A model generated the notes under the pieces. That model was not told the origin of the DNA. It worked only from the letters and a program-made list of their open reading frames with translations, and searched no databases. From Pardosa pseudoannulata (lineage: Eukaryota > Arthropoda > Arachnida > Araneae > Lycosidae), in contig CM063510.1 of assembly GCA_032207245.1 (NCBI GenBank), positions 46,488,692 through 46,552,691 of the forward strand: a stretch of 64,000 nucleotides of DNA, read 5' to 3'. Every line of letters starts with the position of its first letter. Within the stretch, counting starts at the first letter, position 1. Positions 25,360 to 32,839 of this stretch are shown in pieces. The translations under genes were made by a program, and so were the position numbers.

Positions 25360-27562
25360 ATGGCAGACGGGGCCGACGTATATGATGCATCTGTTCCTAT
25401 GAACTTTGGGCAATCTTCTAAAGCTAGTTCTTGAACGACTTAATATTTAGTTACATAGGTTACAACAATTTGAAAACTAATAGAGCTTTATTATTATTAT
25501 ATTAATTTCTTATGAGTAAATATTTATCAGTTATACTTTAATTATATAGATTACAATAATTTGAAAATTAACAGAAAATTAACAGAATTTGATAATTTTA
25601 ATGAACTATATTGTTGCTATGTACGTTTATTACAAGTAAACATGTATCAATTAATATATGTAATCATATAAGTTGCGACAATTTGAAAATCAATAGAACT
25701 GTATTGCTGCATTATTAGTTTTTTTATAAGTAAATATGTATCAATTAATATATGTTATTACATAGGCTACGACAATCTGAAAATTAATAGAACTCTATTG
25801 CTGCTATGTTGGTTTATTACAAGTAAATGTGTGTCAATAGATATAATTACATAGGTTACGACAATTTGAAAATTAATAGAACTGTATTGTTACTATATTA
25901 TTTCATATGAGTAAATATTTACTAATTAATATCTAATTATATAGGTTATGACAATTTGATAATTAATAGAACTGTATTGTTGCTATGTTCGTTTATTATA
26001 AGTAAAGATGTATCAATTAATATATGTAATTATATAAGCTGCGACAATTTGAAAATCAATAGAACTGTATTGCTGCTTTATTAGTTTTTTTATAAGTAAA
26101 TATGTATCAATTAATATATGTTATTACATAGGCTACGACAATCTGAAAATTAATAGAACTCTATTGCTGCTATGTTGGTTTATTACAAGTAAATGTGTGT
26201 AAATACATATAATTACATAGGTTACGACAATTTGAAAATTAATAGAACTGTATTGTTACTATATTATTTCATATGAGTGAATATTTACTAATTAATATCT
26301 AATTATATAGGTTATGACAATTTGATAATTAATAGAACTGTATTGTTGCTATGTTCGTTTATTATAAGTAAAGATGTATCAATTAATATATGTAATTATA
26401 TAAGCTGCGACAATTTGAAAATCAATAGAACTGTATTGCTGCTTTATTAGTTTTTTTATAAGTAAATATGTATCAATTAATATATGTTATTACATAGGCT
26501 ACGACAATCTGAAAATTAATAGAACTCTATTGCTGCTATGTTGGTTTATTACAAGTAAATGTGTGTCAATAGATATAATTACATAGGTTACGACAATTTG
26601 AAAATTAATAGAACTGTATTGTTACTATATTATTTCATATGAGTAAATATTTACTAATTAATATCTAATTATATAGGTTATGACAATTTGATAATTAATA
26701 GAACTGTATTGTTGCTATGTTCGTTTATTATAGGTATTATTTTGCTAAAAAACTGAATAGTATTATTGAGGGGTAAATTTTTTATTTAAACGTTGAATTT
26801 TCATAGAATATTGGTGAATTTCTAAATTTAAATTTACTTTTAATAACTTTAAAATTTAAAACAAATTACCGGATTTGTATTAAGGCATATTAGGAGTGTT
26901 TGGTAAACATTTTGTAAGAAAATCAAGTTTAGTCTCTAGAAGCATTTTTAAAAAAATAAGAAAATTCGTTAAAAAAAATTATTTATAAACACAGTGGATT
27001 TTATAATAAAAAACTATTTTTCAACTTTTCCTTATTTTTACTCGAGGCGAATTATTCTCTTTGAGACCCCATTTTCTTCATGGTGCGGCATCCCTAAGAC
27101 TGTTGCGCCCGCGGCAGATGCCACCTTTGCCATGCCCTAGTTACGGCCCTGACTACAAATATCCATGCTAGAAGAGAGATTCGAATCCGCGGACTCTGGT
27201 ACCGAAGAGCAGTACCCTACCATTCATATTTACTTTCATTTGAATGTGACATAATTTGTATTTTGCAAATATAAGGTCTAATTTTTTGTTTAACAAATTT
27301 ATTAACAATATTCGTTCATTTCTGCCGCTTTTCGTGTGAAAAAGGTTAAAACCTGTCGGCAAAAAATACGACGTACTTGAGGTCAAACAAAATTTTTGAG
27401 CGCACGTGCAGGAAATTTAAATAATCCACGAATTCATGACAAAAGGGATAAATAAATAAAAAAAGACTCCACTTACAGTTTATAGAAAGGTTCCCTAGCG
27501 AAATGGGCGCCCAAAATTCCAAAAACGAGGACCAAAACGCACTTCAGCCAAAAAGTCCCCAT
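4410..27562 (-). CDS. Cubn: Cubilin, N-terminal part (9 exons, 3' partial)
   Basis: Cubilin is a large peripheral endocytic receptor that acts with amnionless at the apical surface of absorptive cells and insect nephrocytes. Coding exons, 5' to 3' on the minus strand, are 27562-27477, 23437-23311, 20786-20751, 19869-19759, 18387-18322, 17132-17094, 12284-12183, 9887-9784 and 4539-4410. All have AG acceptors and GT donors and the phases match at every junction. The 267 residues comprise a signal peptide (about 1-22), the conserved cubilin segment starting [11 protein letters not shown] (human QPRMATERGNL), a helical coiled-coil region (about 72-155), one six-cysteine EGF domain (about 160-193), a calcium-binding-type EGF with DVNEC and [10 protein letters not shown] (about 196-235), and the first half of a third EGF (QLDDCN...CGHGTC). 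Order and spacing follow vertebrate cubilin. Remaining EGF and all CUB domains must lie beyond the left edge. I saw no convincing further exon in 1-4409. Confidence 0.9.
4974..6535 (+). mobile_element. Tc1/mariner element with intact ends
   Basis: Perfect 25-bp terminal inverted repeats begin CACTGGTGTGCAAAAATT at 4974-4998 and are mirrored at 6511-6535. TA target duplications flank both ends (4972-4973 and 6536-6537). The 1,562-bp element carries one transposase-like reading frame and sits in the cubilin intron between exons 8 and 9, in antisense orientation to the gene. Confidence 0.93.
5233..6276 (+). pseudogene. Tc1 transposase with one in-frame stop
   Basis: A 347-codon frame runs from ATG at 5233 to TAA at 6276, about the usual Tc1 transposase length, with a single internal TGA at 6058 (codon 276). 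Visible parts in order are an N-terminal paired-type helix-turn-helix ([20 protein letters not shown] and following), a second DNA-binding helix with a GRPRG hook motif (around [10 protein letters not shown]), then the catalytic domain: [16 protein letters not shown] and [12 protein letters not shown]. Between the second Asp and the Glu there are 34 residues, so this is a DD34E Tc1-type enzyme. The stop sits where relatives have Arg in WPARSPDLNP, consistent with CGA to TGA decay at a CpG. Confidence 0.92.
6677..8641. mobile_element. TTAA-flanked element with 16-bp perfect inverted ends (piggyBac-like?)
   Basis: GGCATCTGTACACCTT at 6677-6692 is perfectly inverted at 8626-8641. TTAA flanks both ends (6673-6676 and 8642-8645), the target site of piggyBac-type transposons. 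The 1,965-bp interior is AT-rich with no recognisable transposase. The only longer frame is a minus-strand 119-codon ORF at 7981-8340 of unknown nature. A copy of ATGCCTTAAAATACACC near 7249 resembles the left flank in inverted form, so the element may be composite. Confidence 0.7.
8948..9265. repeat. Two-copy direct repeat, about 103 bp each
   Basis: 8948-9050 and 9162-9265 share gtgaa..., acgcgatt(c/t)acatttaac and actcaaggtaattacc in the same order and orientation, about 214 bp apart. Several differences are CG to CA/TG changes. Confidence 0.75.
9268..9361. repeat. (AT)n(GT)n compound microsatellite
   Basis: About 24 AT units run directly into about 23 GT units. Confidence 0.97.
9525..9697 (-). 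repeat. SINE-A copy (diverged)
   Basis: It shares with the full copy at 18736-18911 the order ttggttt, ctctatggtctactgttttg, gagggctaat, then a degenerate tRNA-like head ending near gaatcgttcag. Confidence 0.65.
9784..9887 (-). CDS. Cubn: Cubilin coding exon 8: end of EGF 1 and start of EGF 2
   Basis: It encodes [16 protein letters not shown] through CTNLPGSY and ends in phase 2. The match to human GPLCSADVNECEIYSG is close. DVNEC plus the Asn and Tyr spacing in [10 protein letters not shown] is the calcium-binding EGF signature. The flanks are acceptor cttatttcag and donor gtaaaa. Confidence 0.92.
10425..11450. repeat. Tandem array of about 47-bp units
   Basis: About 22 head-to-tail copies of a unit containing GATATTCAAGGATATAGGGG and ccaacattgctaaatatc. 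Variants recur in a fixed order: the form with ccaactttgctaaatataaa appears near 10542, 10779 and 11257, spaced about 237 and 478 bp. This implies a higher-order unit of five monomers. It lies in the cubilin intron between exons 7 and 8. Confidence 0.93.
12183..12284 (-). CDS. Cubn: Cubilin coding exon 7: first EGF domain
   Basis: It encodes [16 protein letters not shown] through CNCPTNWE (34 codons, phase 0 at both ends), carrying five of the six EGF cysteines. The sixth is in exon 8 (GPTC). A second AG lies 12 bases inside the exon (tctacag), but using it would break the frame from exon 6. The outer acceptor (ctttttag) keeps the frame open, so I chose it. Confidence 0.88.
12440..12690 (-). 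repeat. SINE-A copy (diverged, with extra sequence)
   Basis: The landmarks are a ggtttggt-like tail, tgcgctacgatctactcttttg, gagggctaatgagaccggga, gttacaagcatccatgtca, then a tRNA-like head containing ggttcgaaccc and tccgataccgaagatc. An insertion of about 50 bp separates head and body. Confidence 0.65.
12979..14248 (+). mobile_element. Tigger/pogo-type transposon, internally deleted
   Basis: A 22-bp terminal inverted repeat starting CAGTCGAACTCGTTTATAA is perfect at both ends (12979 and 14248) and is flanked by TA. Further subterminal similarity (ggatttaacgag) follows. The 1,270-bp interior keeps only the C-terminal part of the transposase. Confidence 0.9.
13259..13825 (+). pseudogene. Tigger/CENP-B-type transposase, C-terminal fragment
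   Basis: [20 protein letters not shown] is the signature around the third catalytic Asp of the pogo/CENP-B DDE domain. It is followed by an acidic tail ([16 protein letters not shown]). A stop at 13625-13627 interrupts it, and a continuing frame resumes ([15 protein letters not shown]...). The DNA-binding domains and the first two catalytic Asp residues are missing, so it cannot encode an active enzyme. Confidence 0.85.
14310..14880 (-). pseudogene. Non-LTR retrotransposon ORF2, RNase H and C-terminal fragment
   Basis: The minus strand encodes [20 protein letters not shown], the end of an RNase H domain as in jockey-like elements (WVPSHVGIPGNEKAD). In another frame it encodes [20 protein letters not shown], the usual C-terminal stretch before a zinc knuckle. 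Stops and frame changes separate the pieces, and no reverse transcriptase domain is visible. Confidence 0.8.
15280..15402. repeat. (AT)n-rich microsatellite with atatac/gtatat blocks
   Basis: A pure AT tract of about 40 bp is followed by alternating ATATAC and ATATGT motifs forming imperfect palindromes. Confidence 0.95.
15811..16120 (+). pseudogene. Tigger-like transposase C-terminal tail, frameshifted
   Basis: One frame reads [19 protein letters not shown] and [16 protein letters not shown] second frame, starting about 15972, continues [19 protein letters not shown] and [10 protein letters not shown]. Both are typical of the acidic tail of Tigger transposases and normally lie in one frame, so at least one frameshift has occurred. 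Confidence 0.65.
16103..16341 (-). repeat. SINE-B insertion with 12-bp target duplication
   Basis: ATCAATTATATA occurs at 16091-16102 and again at 16342-16353. The 239-bp insert has a Pol III B box (GGTTCGATTC on the minus strand, near 16320) at its 5' end but no A box, so it is 5' truncated. It ends in an oligo-T run on the minus strand. It interrupts the second Tigger-like element and is therefore younger. Confidence 0.85.
16739..16820. repeat. (AT)n(GT)n compound microsatellite
   Basis: About 22 AT units are followed by about 18 GT units, inside the second Tigger-like element. Confidence 0.96.
17094..17132 (-). CDS. Cubn: Cubilin coding exon 6: end of coiled coil
   Basis: This 39-bp phase-0 exon encodes [13 protein letters not shown], an ideal short heptad helix (V, L, V, L positions). 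It corresponds to the human stretch LVDLERKFQGLQQ just before the first EGF domain. The flanks are acceptor tgatttcag and donor gtaata. Confidence 0.82.
18322..18387 (-). CDS. Cubn: Cubilin coding exon 5
   Basis: This 66-bp phase-0 exon encodes [11 protein letters not shown] through MRRYFAK between acceptor ttttcag and donor gtaagag. It lies between two coiled-coil exons. The peptide contains a Pro and a Gly and is likely a break or linker between helices. Confidence 0.75.
18556..19110. repeat. Dispersed repeat copy 1 (filled site)
   Basis: The order gcactcgaaggttaaaa, ggaactacaaatc, gaatgataca(a/g)actcggtct, gtcgaactaatg, tctagaacataatacaaaat and caaggaatttttaaaa is shared with 23478-23885 in the same orientation. 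This copy is interrupted by SINE-A at 18736-18911. Confidence 0.88.
18736..18911 (-). repeat. SINE-A, full-length copy with 9-bp target duplication
   Basis: ACTCTAAAG flanks the insert (18727-18735 and 18912-18920). On the minus strand it starts CGATGGCCGATTGGTTAGGG (A-box-like), has GTTCGAATCCC (B box), a non-tRNA body, and ends in a (CCAAA)n tail of about four units. Its length is 176 bp. The related repeat copy at 23693-23701 keeps the unoccupied site. Confidence 0.92.
19161..19356 (-). repeat. SINE-A copy
   Basis: It is bounded by CAGAAGATT (19152-19160) and CAGAAGACT (19357-19365). B box GGTTCGAATCCC on the minus strand lies near 19295, and the (CCAAA)n-like tail is degraded. It lies in the intron between cubilin exons 4 and 5. 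Confidence 0.85.
19759..19869 (-). CDS. Cubn: Cubilin coding exon 4: coiled coil
   Basis: This 111-bp phase-0 exon encodes [15 protein letters not shown] through [14 protein letters not shown]. Hydrophobic residues spaced 3-4 apart (I, M, I, L, V, L) suggest a coiled-coil helix, as in the trimerisation stalk of cubilin. The flanks are acceptor ttttccacag and donor gtaagt. Confidence 0.85.
20293..20440 (+). pseudogene. Tigger-like transposase N-terminal fragment
   Basis: [20 protein letters not shown] and KGETLIKL are typical of the N-terminal helix-turn-helix of pogo/Tigger transposases. The similarity is lost after about 45 residues. No ends were identified. Confidence 0.65.
20751..20786 (-). 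CDS. Cubn: Cubilin coding exon 3 (36-bp micro-exon)
   Basis: The exon encodes [12 protein letters not shown], 12 codons in phase 0 at both ends, between a pyrimidine-rich acceptor (ttttttatag) and a gtaatt donor. The reading frame joins exons 2 and 4 without a break. It rests on splice sites and phase only, because the peptide itself is too short for clear homology. Confidence 0.65.
21360..21660. repeat. Dispersed repeat with CCATTATATTATGACCACC end
   Basis: The block from 21362 (gaaaagccattatattatgaccacc) is GC-richer than its flanks and resembles the terminal part of DNA-transposon-derived repeats in arthropods. This is recollection, not a search. The opposite end was not found. Confidence 0.4.
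21972..22060 (-). repeat. SINE-A fragment (tail half)
   Basis: Only the tail side is present: ttggtttggttggg, gctacggtctactgttttg and gagggctaatgagaccgaga. A second, complete SINE-A lies immediately to the right. Confidence 0.75.
22076..22252 (-). repeat. SINE-A copy with 9-bp target duplication
   Basis: CCATATTGA flanks it at 22067-22075 and 22253-22261. The 177-bp length matches the copy at 18736. The B box is partly decayed (gtttcaaaccc on the plus strand). Confidence 0.88.
23108..23206 (-). repeat. SINE-A fragment (head half)
   Basis: gatttcgaacgactattaac, atccatgtca, aactccgataccgaagatca and taccattggt match the tRNA-like head of the family. Confidence 0.7.
23311..23437 (-). CDS. Cubn: Cubilin coding exon 2: conserved N-terminal segment
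   Basis: The acceptor ctctttcag is followed by a G that completes Leu, then 42 codons from [16 protein letters not shown] to [10 protein letters not shown]. It aligns with the human segment just before the coiled coil (PRMATERGNLVFLTG...). In vertebrates this region takes part in trimer formation and amnionless binding. The exon ends in phase 0 at gtaagt. Confidence 0.88.
23478..23885. repeat. Dispersed repeat copy 2 (empty site)
   Basis: It matches 18556-19110 without the SINE. The site reads gctctaaagaatgat at 23693-23707. This copy also has a 12-bp perfect hairpin (GTGCACTCGAAG at 23491-23502 and its complement at 23511-23522, 8-base loop) absent from copy 1. Confidence 0.88.
23963..24402 (-). 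repeat. SINE-C, about 440 bp with poly(A) tail
   Basis: On the minus strand a tRNA-like head starts near 24400 (GTAGCTCAGTCGG A box, GGGTTCGGAACCC around the B box), is followed by a long body and ends in an A run at 23965-23988. The anticodon arm is one base short and the acceptor stem pairs poorly, so it is not a working tRNA gene. Confidence 0.8.
24900..24955. repeat. T-rich low-complexity tract
   Basis: Runs of T are separated by single G residues (ttttttg units). Confidence 0.9.
25329..25360. repeat. Poly(A) tract
   Basis: About 30 consecutive A residues. No retrocopied gene is recognisable on either side. Confidence 0.9.
25440..26740. repeat. Higher-order tandem array, 366-bp unit of four monomers
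   Basis: Monomers of about 91 bp share taggttacgacaatttgaaaa, ttaatagaactgtattg and (aa)gtaaatatgtatcaatt. Four distinct monomers alternate in fixed order, so an identical landmark (atgttcgtttatta or atgtacgttta) recurs at about 25619, 25985, 26351 and 26717, exactly 366 bp apart. It lies in cubilin intron 1. Confidence 0.93.
27060..27130. repeat. DNA-transposon terminal fragment (hAT-like)
   Basis: The GC-rich run ends gccatgccctagttacggccctg, which on the minus strand reads CAGGGCCGTAACTAGGGCAT. That resembles a hAT terminal repeat. No partner end was found nearby. Confidence 0.4.
27150..27226 (-). repeat. SINE-A fragment (head half)
   Basis: acaaatatccatgct, gagattcgaatccgcggactctg and taccgaagagcagtaccctaccattc match the family head, with an intact B-box sequence GATTCGAATC. 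Confidence 0.75.
27477..27562 (-). CDS. Cubn: Cubilin coding exon 1: start codon and signal peptide
   Basis: The ATG at 27562 lies in a favourable context (GCGATGG) and opens [15 protein letters not shown], a hydrophobic stretch typical of a cleaved signal peptide, ending near GAHFA. The exon encodes 28 codons plus CT and ends at the donor gtaagt. The split codon is completed by the G of exon 2 to give Leu. No furin-type RXKR site is visible, unlike human cubilin. Confidence 0.85.
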
Positions 27563-27637
27563 CGCTGCACACCAACTAGTGGAACAAGAGCTACGGCGGA
27601 GCTCTCTGAAGAATGTAACGTTATACCCCCGCAGCTG

Positions 27638-27647
27638 CTTTTATTAA
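27638..27647 (-). promoter_or_regulatory. TATA-like element upstream of the cubilin start
   Basis: TTAATAAAAG on the minus strand lies about 80 bases before the cubilin ATG, inside a GC-richer stretch (27590-27720) with GGGGGCG and CAGCTG motifs. This fits a core promoter with a short 5' untranslated region. No start site can be fixed from sequence alone. Confidence 0.4.
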
Positions 27648-27962
27648 GGATACGCCCCCTCCAAGATTGACGTACCCTCAAGAACCGGCGTTTAGCGGGT
27701 ATTGGTAGTATCAGTATCGGAAAGTGGGGAGATCTGAACATTTATGTAATCATAAGCGTCTATTTCTATCATAATACTAAAGGAAATCCGTGTGGGTTTG
27801 ATGAGTAGTCAATAGTTACGACTTGGTACAAGAATAGTAAAAGTATTTATTACCGTAATTTTTGTTAGATATGCATCGGCTTATATTTGTTTAAAATGAA
27901 ATAGCAAGGAGCATTTTAAAAATCAACAAAAATTCTATAAAAAAAATGAATTATATAAAAAT

Positions 27963-28142
27963 GCTTTGGTTTGGAACACTACGGTCTACTTTTTTGCAAC
28001 ACGAAGGCTAGTGAGATCGAGACCTACTACTTAAAGCCGATTCCTAACGGCTACAACATCTCTGCCAGAATGTAATTCGAACTCACAAACTCCGGTACTG
28101 AAGATCAGCTCTTTAATTATTCGAACATCGTTCGGCATATTT
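27963..28142 (-). repeat. SINE-A copy upstream of cubilin
   Basis: All landmarks are present in order: tttggtttgg, acactacggtctacttttttg, cacgaaggctagtgagat, aacggctacaaca, ttcgaactcacaaactccgg and ttcgaacatcgttcgg. Confidence 0.82.
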
Positions 28143-28263
28143 TCGTGGATATTTAGCGTCTAAGGCGTATCCGAGGAAGCTTTATTTTTCTTGCTACCAC
28201 CCCCCAAAATATTTCTTTAATTAAACTTCCTTCATTACTCTATTACGCTATTTTTCTTTTTAT

Positions 28264-28308
28264 TATATATATGTATATGTGTATGCGTGTAAGTGTATTT
28301 ATATATGT

Positions 28309-28376
<68 letters not shown>

Positions 28377-28420
28377 TTTATACATATATAATATTTAAAT
28401 ATATATGTATGTGTGTGTGT
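28264..28420. repeat. (AT)n microsatellite region with aaatattt blocks
   Basis: Two AT tracts are separated by aaatattt, ending in a short GT run. The repeated phrase gtctaaggcgtac near 28159 and 28432 flanks this region as a direct repeat. Confidence 0.93.
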
Positions 28421-28955
28421 GTAAATTTATCGTCTAAGGCGTACCTGAAGAAATTTGATTTTTTCTGTTACCAGACCTAAAATACCTTTTTAAATTTTAC
28501 TGTCTTCGCGTGCCTCTATTTTACGATTTGTAGCTTATATATGAATAAATATATATGTGTGTGTGTGTGTGAAATATAGGCCAGACTCATCAAAAAACAA
28601 CACATTTTATTTCTGGTGAGATACATCCATTCCATACCACAGGACAAAAACTTCTAGAACATCGTTCACACACACTTTTTAAGTAGAGATTTCTCAGGTA
28701 AAAATACTACGGATAATCCCTAAACACATTTGATCACGTGATAACAAAAAGTACCCATGTTTAAAGAGAACGCGTGTACTATTGGCTAAAGAAGTACAGA
28801 CAGAGGCTAAATTAAGTCTATATGTCTGAAGGAAAAATTAGAATTACAACGTAAACCCCAACGTAATTTATGAACAGTTATTAAATGAACAGTTATGAAC
28901 AGTTATGTTATTAAATTAATATTAAAATATGCAAATAAGAGATTTTAATATTGCA

Positions 28956-29076
<121 letters not shown>

Positions 29077-29081
29077 TGTAG

Positions 29082-29544
29082 CGTACTGGGGCTCTAAGTG
29101 AGCCCGAAAAAAGATAGCGGAGGCCTACGTACAGACTATGATATTTATTTAGAAACACAATATTGAAGTTATGATAAATACAGATGAAACGATGAAATGA
29201 TGATCGATGCAGGAAATCAGCTTCATAAGAGAAAAAAAGGGGGGAGGACACTCAGTCGCTCCCTCGTCGTTCTGGGCCGATGAGTTCACAGGAGACGCGA
29301 TCGGTCAAAAAATCCTCTCTGGGCCTCGAACTCTGCTCTTTTATATAGTCGTCTGACCACAAGAATGTCCATCTCAGCTGATCGGACAGTTGGTTGATGA
29401 CGTGGCGGGGAAAGTGCACGTAGCGCCAGCAGGTGCCAGTAATCGGTTTGCCGAAATCTGGAGCAATCTCGCCGATCATTTATCGCCGTCCCTGGACATT
29501 CCCTTGGAGAACAAGATAGGAAAGTATTGTTGCTTCCCTTACAA
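29082..29544 (-). mobile_element. Possible solo LTR
   Basis: The block begins TGTAGCG and ends CCCTTACA, the TG...CA form of retroviral-type LTRs. It is GC-richer than its flanks, and on the minus strand carries GACTATATAAAAGAGC, a good TATA box. No target duplication, primer-binding site or internal coding region was found, so the call is tentative. Confidence 0.35.
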
Positions 29545-29879
29545 TGTAGAGGATTGCTGTTGTGTGAAACTCTTCCTTCGGGATGCCATTGAAACTAACA
29601 CTGCGAACACTTCGCCAGCATCCTAATGAATTTCTCCGACAGAATGATTGAGATAGTCCTCGGTGTCAACAATCCTCCATTCAGCATCCCATTCTGCGCT
29701 AAACAACGTCTTTTCACTAGGAAAAGAAGAGCTCAGTTCAAAAGCTCACAAAAGGCACGGTTGCTATTCTTCTACGTTATGCCGTCTTTTCTTACAGTTT
29801 TAGTTAAGTCTGTATCAGGAATTTAATGTAACGAGAATTCGTTACTATATATATATATATTATGAGACGGACTTCTCGA

Positions 29880-30260
29880 TGGGTGGTTGCAGTTATGGCC
29901 ATAAAAATGCACCGTTTTAGCTAAAGACCTTTATTAAGATAACGTTGGAGGGTGAGTTTCCACTTCATCATAGGGACAGGACAAATTGAAGGATCAGCTA
30001 GCATGAGATATATATGTACAAGACACTTAACACCTGAGTCAACAATGTGAGAACAGTGTGACAACAGTGGGACAACAGTGTGGGAAAATATCTGCCTCCG
30101 ACAGCGTGTATCTCCTTTTTATTTGGAAATTTCCTAAATTGTCCGCTAGGGACATGTAGGTTTATAATTGGTCAGGCCCCTTTTTTGAGGGCGTAAACTG
30201 TAGCCCCAGTGGTCAATTTAGGTTAGGGGTTAAAAAGGGGAATGCAAAATAACAAGGGAA
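29880..30260 (-). mobile_element. Possible LTR-like or other retroelement fragment
   Basis: A GC-richer block with a minus-strand AATAAA (near 29932) and a run of imperfect acagtgtgacaacagtg repeats at 30045-30085. No coding region recognised. Confidence 0.25.
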
Positions 30261-30304
30261 TATTTAGCCCTTGATTTAAGTTTTGAAAACCCCTGAGAAT
30301 TTTA

Positions 30305-30417
<113 letters not shown>

Positions 30418-31549
30418 TTCATACTCTGCCTTGCAGTATCAACTCTATACCTGCCCACTTACTCGACCGACCAAAAGTCTTAAAGTCACCGAAGCAAATG
30501 GAGACAACTGAAGGAAGTACAAGTGTGGCAAAAAAGGATACAATGGAGTAAGTACAATTAATCCTTTAATGTGAGTCATTCCTGCCGATTTCATATCGAT
30601 AGTCTATTATGCACTGCACAGAATAAAATAAATACCAAGTCTAAACACCTAAATACCACAACACGTCACGTTATTAATCAGCTGTCGTTTGAAACATCAG
30701 AGGATGTAATTTGTGAAAAAGGAAAAATTTCCTGAAAAAAGATTTATACACATGTGAAATGAGTTCTGTAAAATGGAGTTTTATAGTGGATAAAGCAATT
30801 TGTCAAGATCTCAGTCTACCAGCTGGAAACTTACGTGCGCTATTCGAAAAATCATAAAGTGCCTATCCAAATGAAAAATTTATATATAATAGAAATTACT
30901 AGAAAATTTTGTAAATGGTGTATAAGATTGCCTTCTACCTACTCTCAAAAGGAAAACTCGTTCTAAGAATGCATAAAAATTCTACAAACTATTTTTAGAG
31001 CTATATAAAAAGCTATATAAGTTATAAAAAAAAGTGAAGTTAGGCATTAACGGGTTGAAGTTTCTATAGTACTCTAATCCAGAGGTGGCCAAACAGAGAC
31101 CTTGGTTTTAAAGGAAATTTTTGCAAAAACTACTTAACATAGAAATTATGATTTTTTTTTTGTTTTTGTTTTTGTTTTAGCGTGAAAGCTTAACTGTAAA
31201 TAATCACTAAAATAATCGAAAGTAAGTTGATTAAGTATTAAACCAGTTGCTTAATAGTTTATAGAACATTTAGATGCGAATTTAAGAACAAGCATTACAA
31301 TCTGCATGAGCAATTGCAAGTATAGTGTAAGCTAGTAATAATCAGATCTATAAAAATCCTCTTGCAAATATATCGCCGCAAACGTCACAACACCTTTAGG
31401 TGTATCTTAATAAGGGCTTCGAACCGTAATTTTTTTTTCGTTCCGGTTCAACTACAAAAATGTATCGATTCAGTTCCGAATAAATTATTTTATTTTATTT
31501 ATATTCTTATTTGTACTTACAGTAAGTTGATCTTGGCAGATTAATCCTG

Positions 31550-32165
31550 TCAAAGGCAAAGATCTGTATACAGCAGGTGGTGACTATTAGGTGATTTGTG
31601 AAGGAGTGACTTGATTCAGGGACTCCAAGGGAGGCTTATGACAATAGACGCGAACAAGTTAATGGTTCATTAAGATGAAGTAGTGGAAAGGGATCACCTA
31701 AGACTAAGGGGTCAGGGCTGTGGCCACCTGCAACGTCTAGAGGTTCCCATGGGAAAAGTGATATAAAAATATGGGATACATCTCGAGGAGGATCCAAAAT
31801 ACTCATAGCAAATAGAAAAAGGGTTACACCCACTATTTATTGCCATGGATAAATCTTATTGGACTGCAAGAAAGATTCGGCGTGAGAAAAAAAAAAAAAA
31901 AAAGAGGAGATAAGGAGAGGATGGAGTCGAGGGTCCGAGAGAAGAGTTCTTTGCTGATTCCCGGAGCCGTGGCTGGAGAGTGACCGGTCGACATAATTGT
32001 GTGTGTTGGTTCCCCTGCGTGCAGGTAGAGAGACCCTGTTCCGTTCCTGTCAAGAACGCCCTAGTCGTATCGTAACTCATCCTGAGCAGCCCAACGACAG
32101 ATGCCTGTAGCCACCCTCTATTTTTCGTACGTCCATTCACGTGTGTCCCGAGTAAGTCACTGCCT
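31550..32165. other. GC-richer block inside the hAT-type element, unidentified
   Basis: It contains a 17-base A run followed by a purine-rich stretch (gaggagataaggagagg) at 31905-31920, reminiscent of a polypurine tract before an LTR, and AATAAA at 32299. No coding domain recognised. It may be a retrotransposon fragment. Confidence 0.3.
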
Positions 32166-32839
32166 TAGATTATAGTCACCATCTCATAGTTAAAGAATAT
32201 TTAGTAGAGATCATTAGATAAAAAAAAAATCGTTTAATTCTGTGCCATTATACTATCCTAATTATAAGTTTATATCTGTAAATGATGTTTACGAACAATA
32301 AAATGTTAAGTTTGGAGAATTGAGCATTAAGCGTTATTTTGGCCAAACACACCCTGGGTTAGAGATATAGGGAGCTCAATGTTATGAGTACGAATTAAGT
32401 GATACGTACATTGTAATAGTACTAAAAAATATAATTCTGTCAAAATTTAGAAGATTTTATTCTTATTTTAATTGGTACACTATGTGAATTGGTACAATTA
32501 ACATCGCATTTGACAGCTGAACTTTCAACTGAATTAAATCTGCCTTCTACAAGTAATGAGGAATTTTCACGTTTTCTAATTTTGATTTTAAACGATAGAA
32601 GACAAAAAAGTAAGCAGGACAGTAGCTATTTTTTTTTCATTTGGGGGCCTAATGAGTGATTTCTAATGGGTTTTATAGCGGACTCTTTAACGTCTCTCAA
32701 AAACGCTACTTTATCTCCGCCGAGTTTGTGACGTCATCGTTCATGTAAACACCGAGCTCCTATGCTGTTTACATGTTAAAAGGCGACTTTTAAATTTGTT
32801 TTTTGTGTAAAGTATCGCATATAATAGCATTTTTTTGTT

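Noticed and set aside
25329..25434. Poly(A) run followed by an ORF, as a possible retrocopied gene
   Set aside because: No homology, splice-junction scar or target duplication. It is more likely a plain homopolymer.
29252..29626. Overlapping ORFs in the GC-richer block
   Set aside because: No recognisable domain. The block looks like an LTR, so the ORFs are probably incidental.
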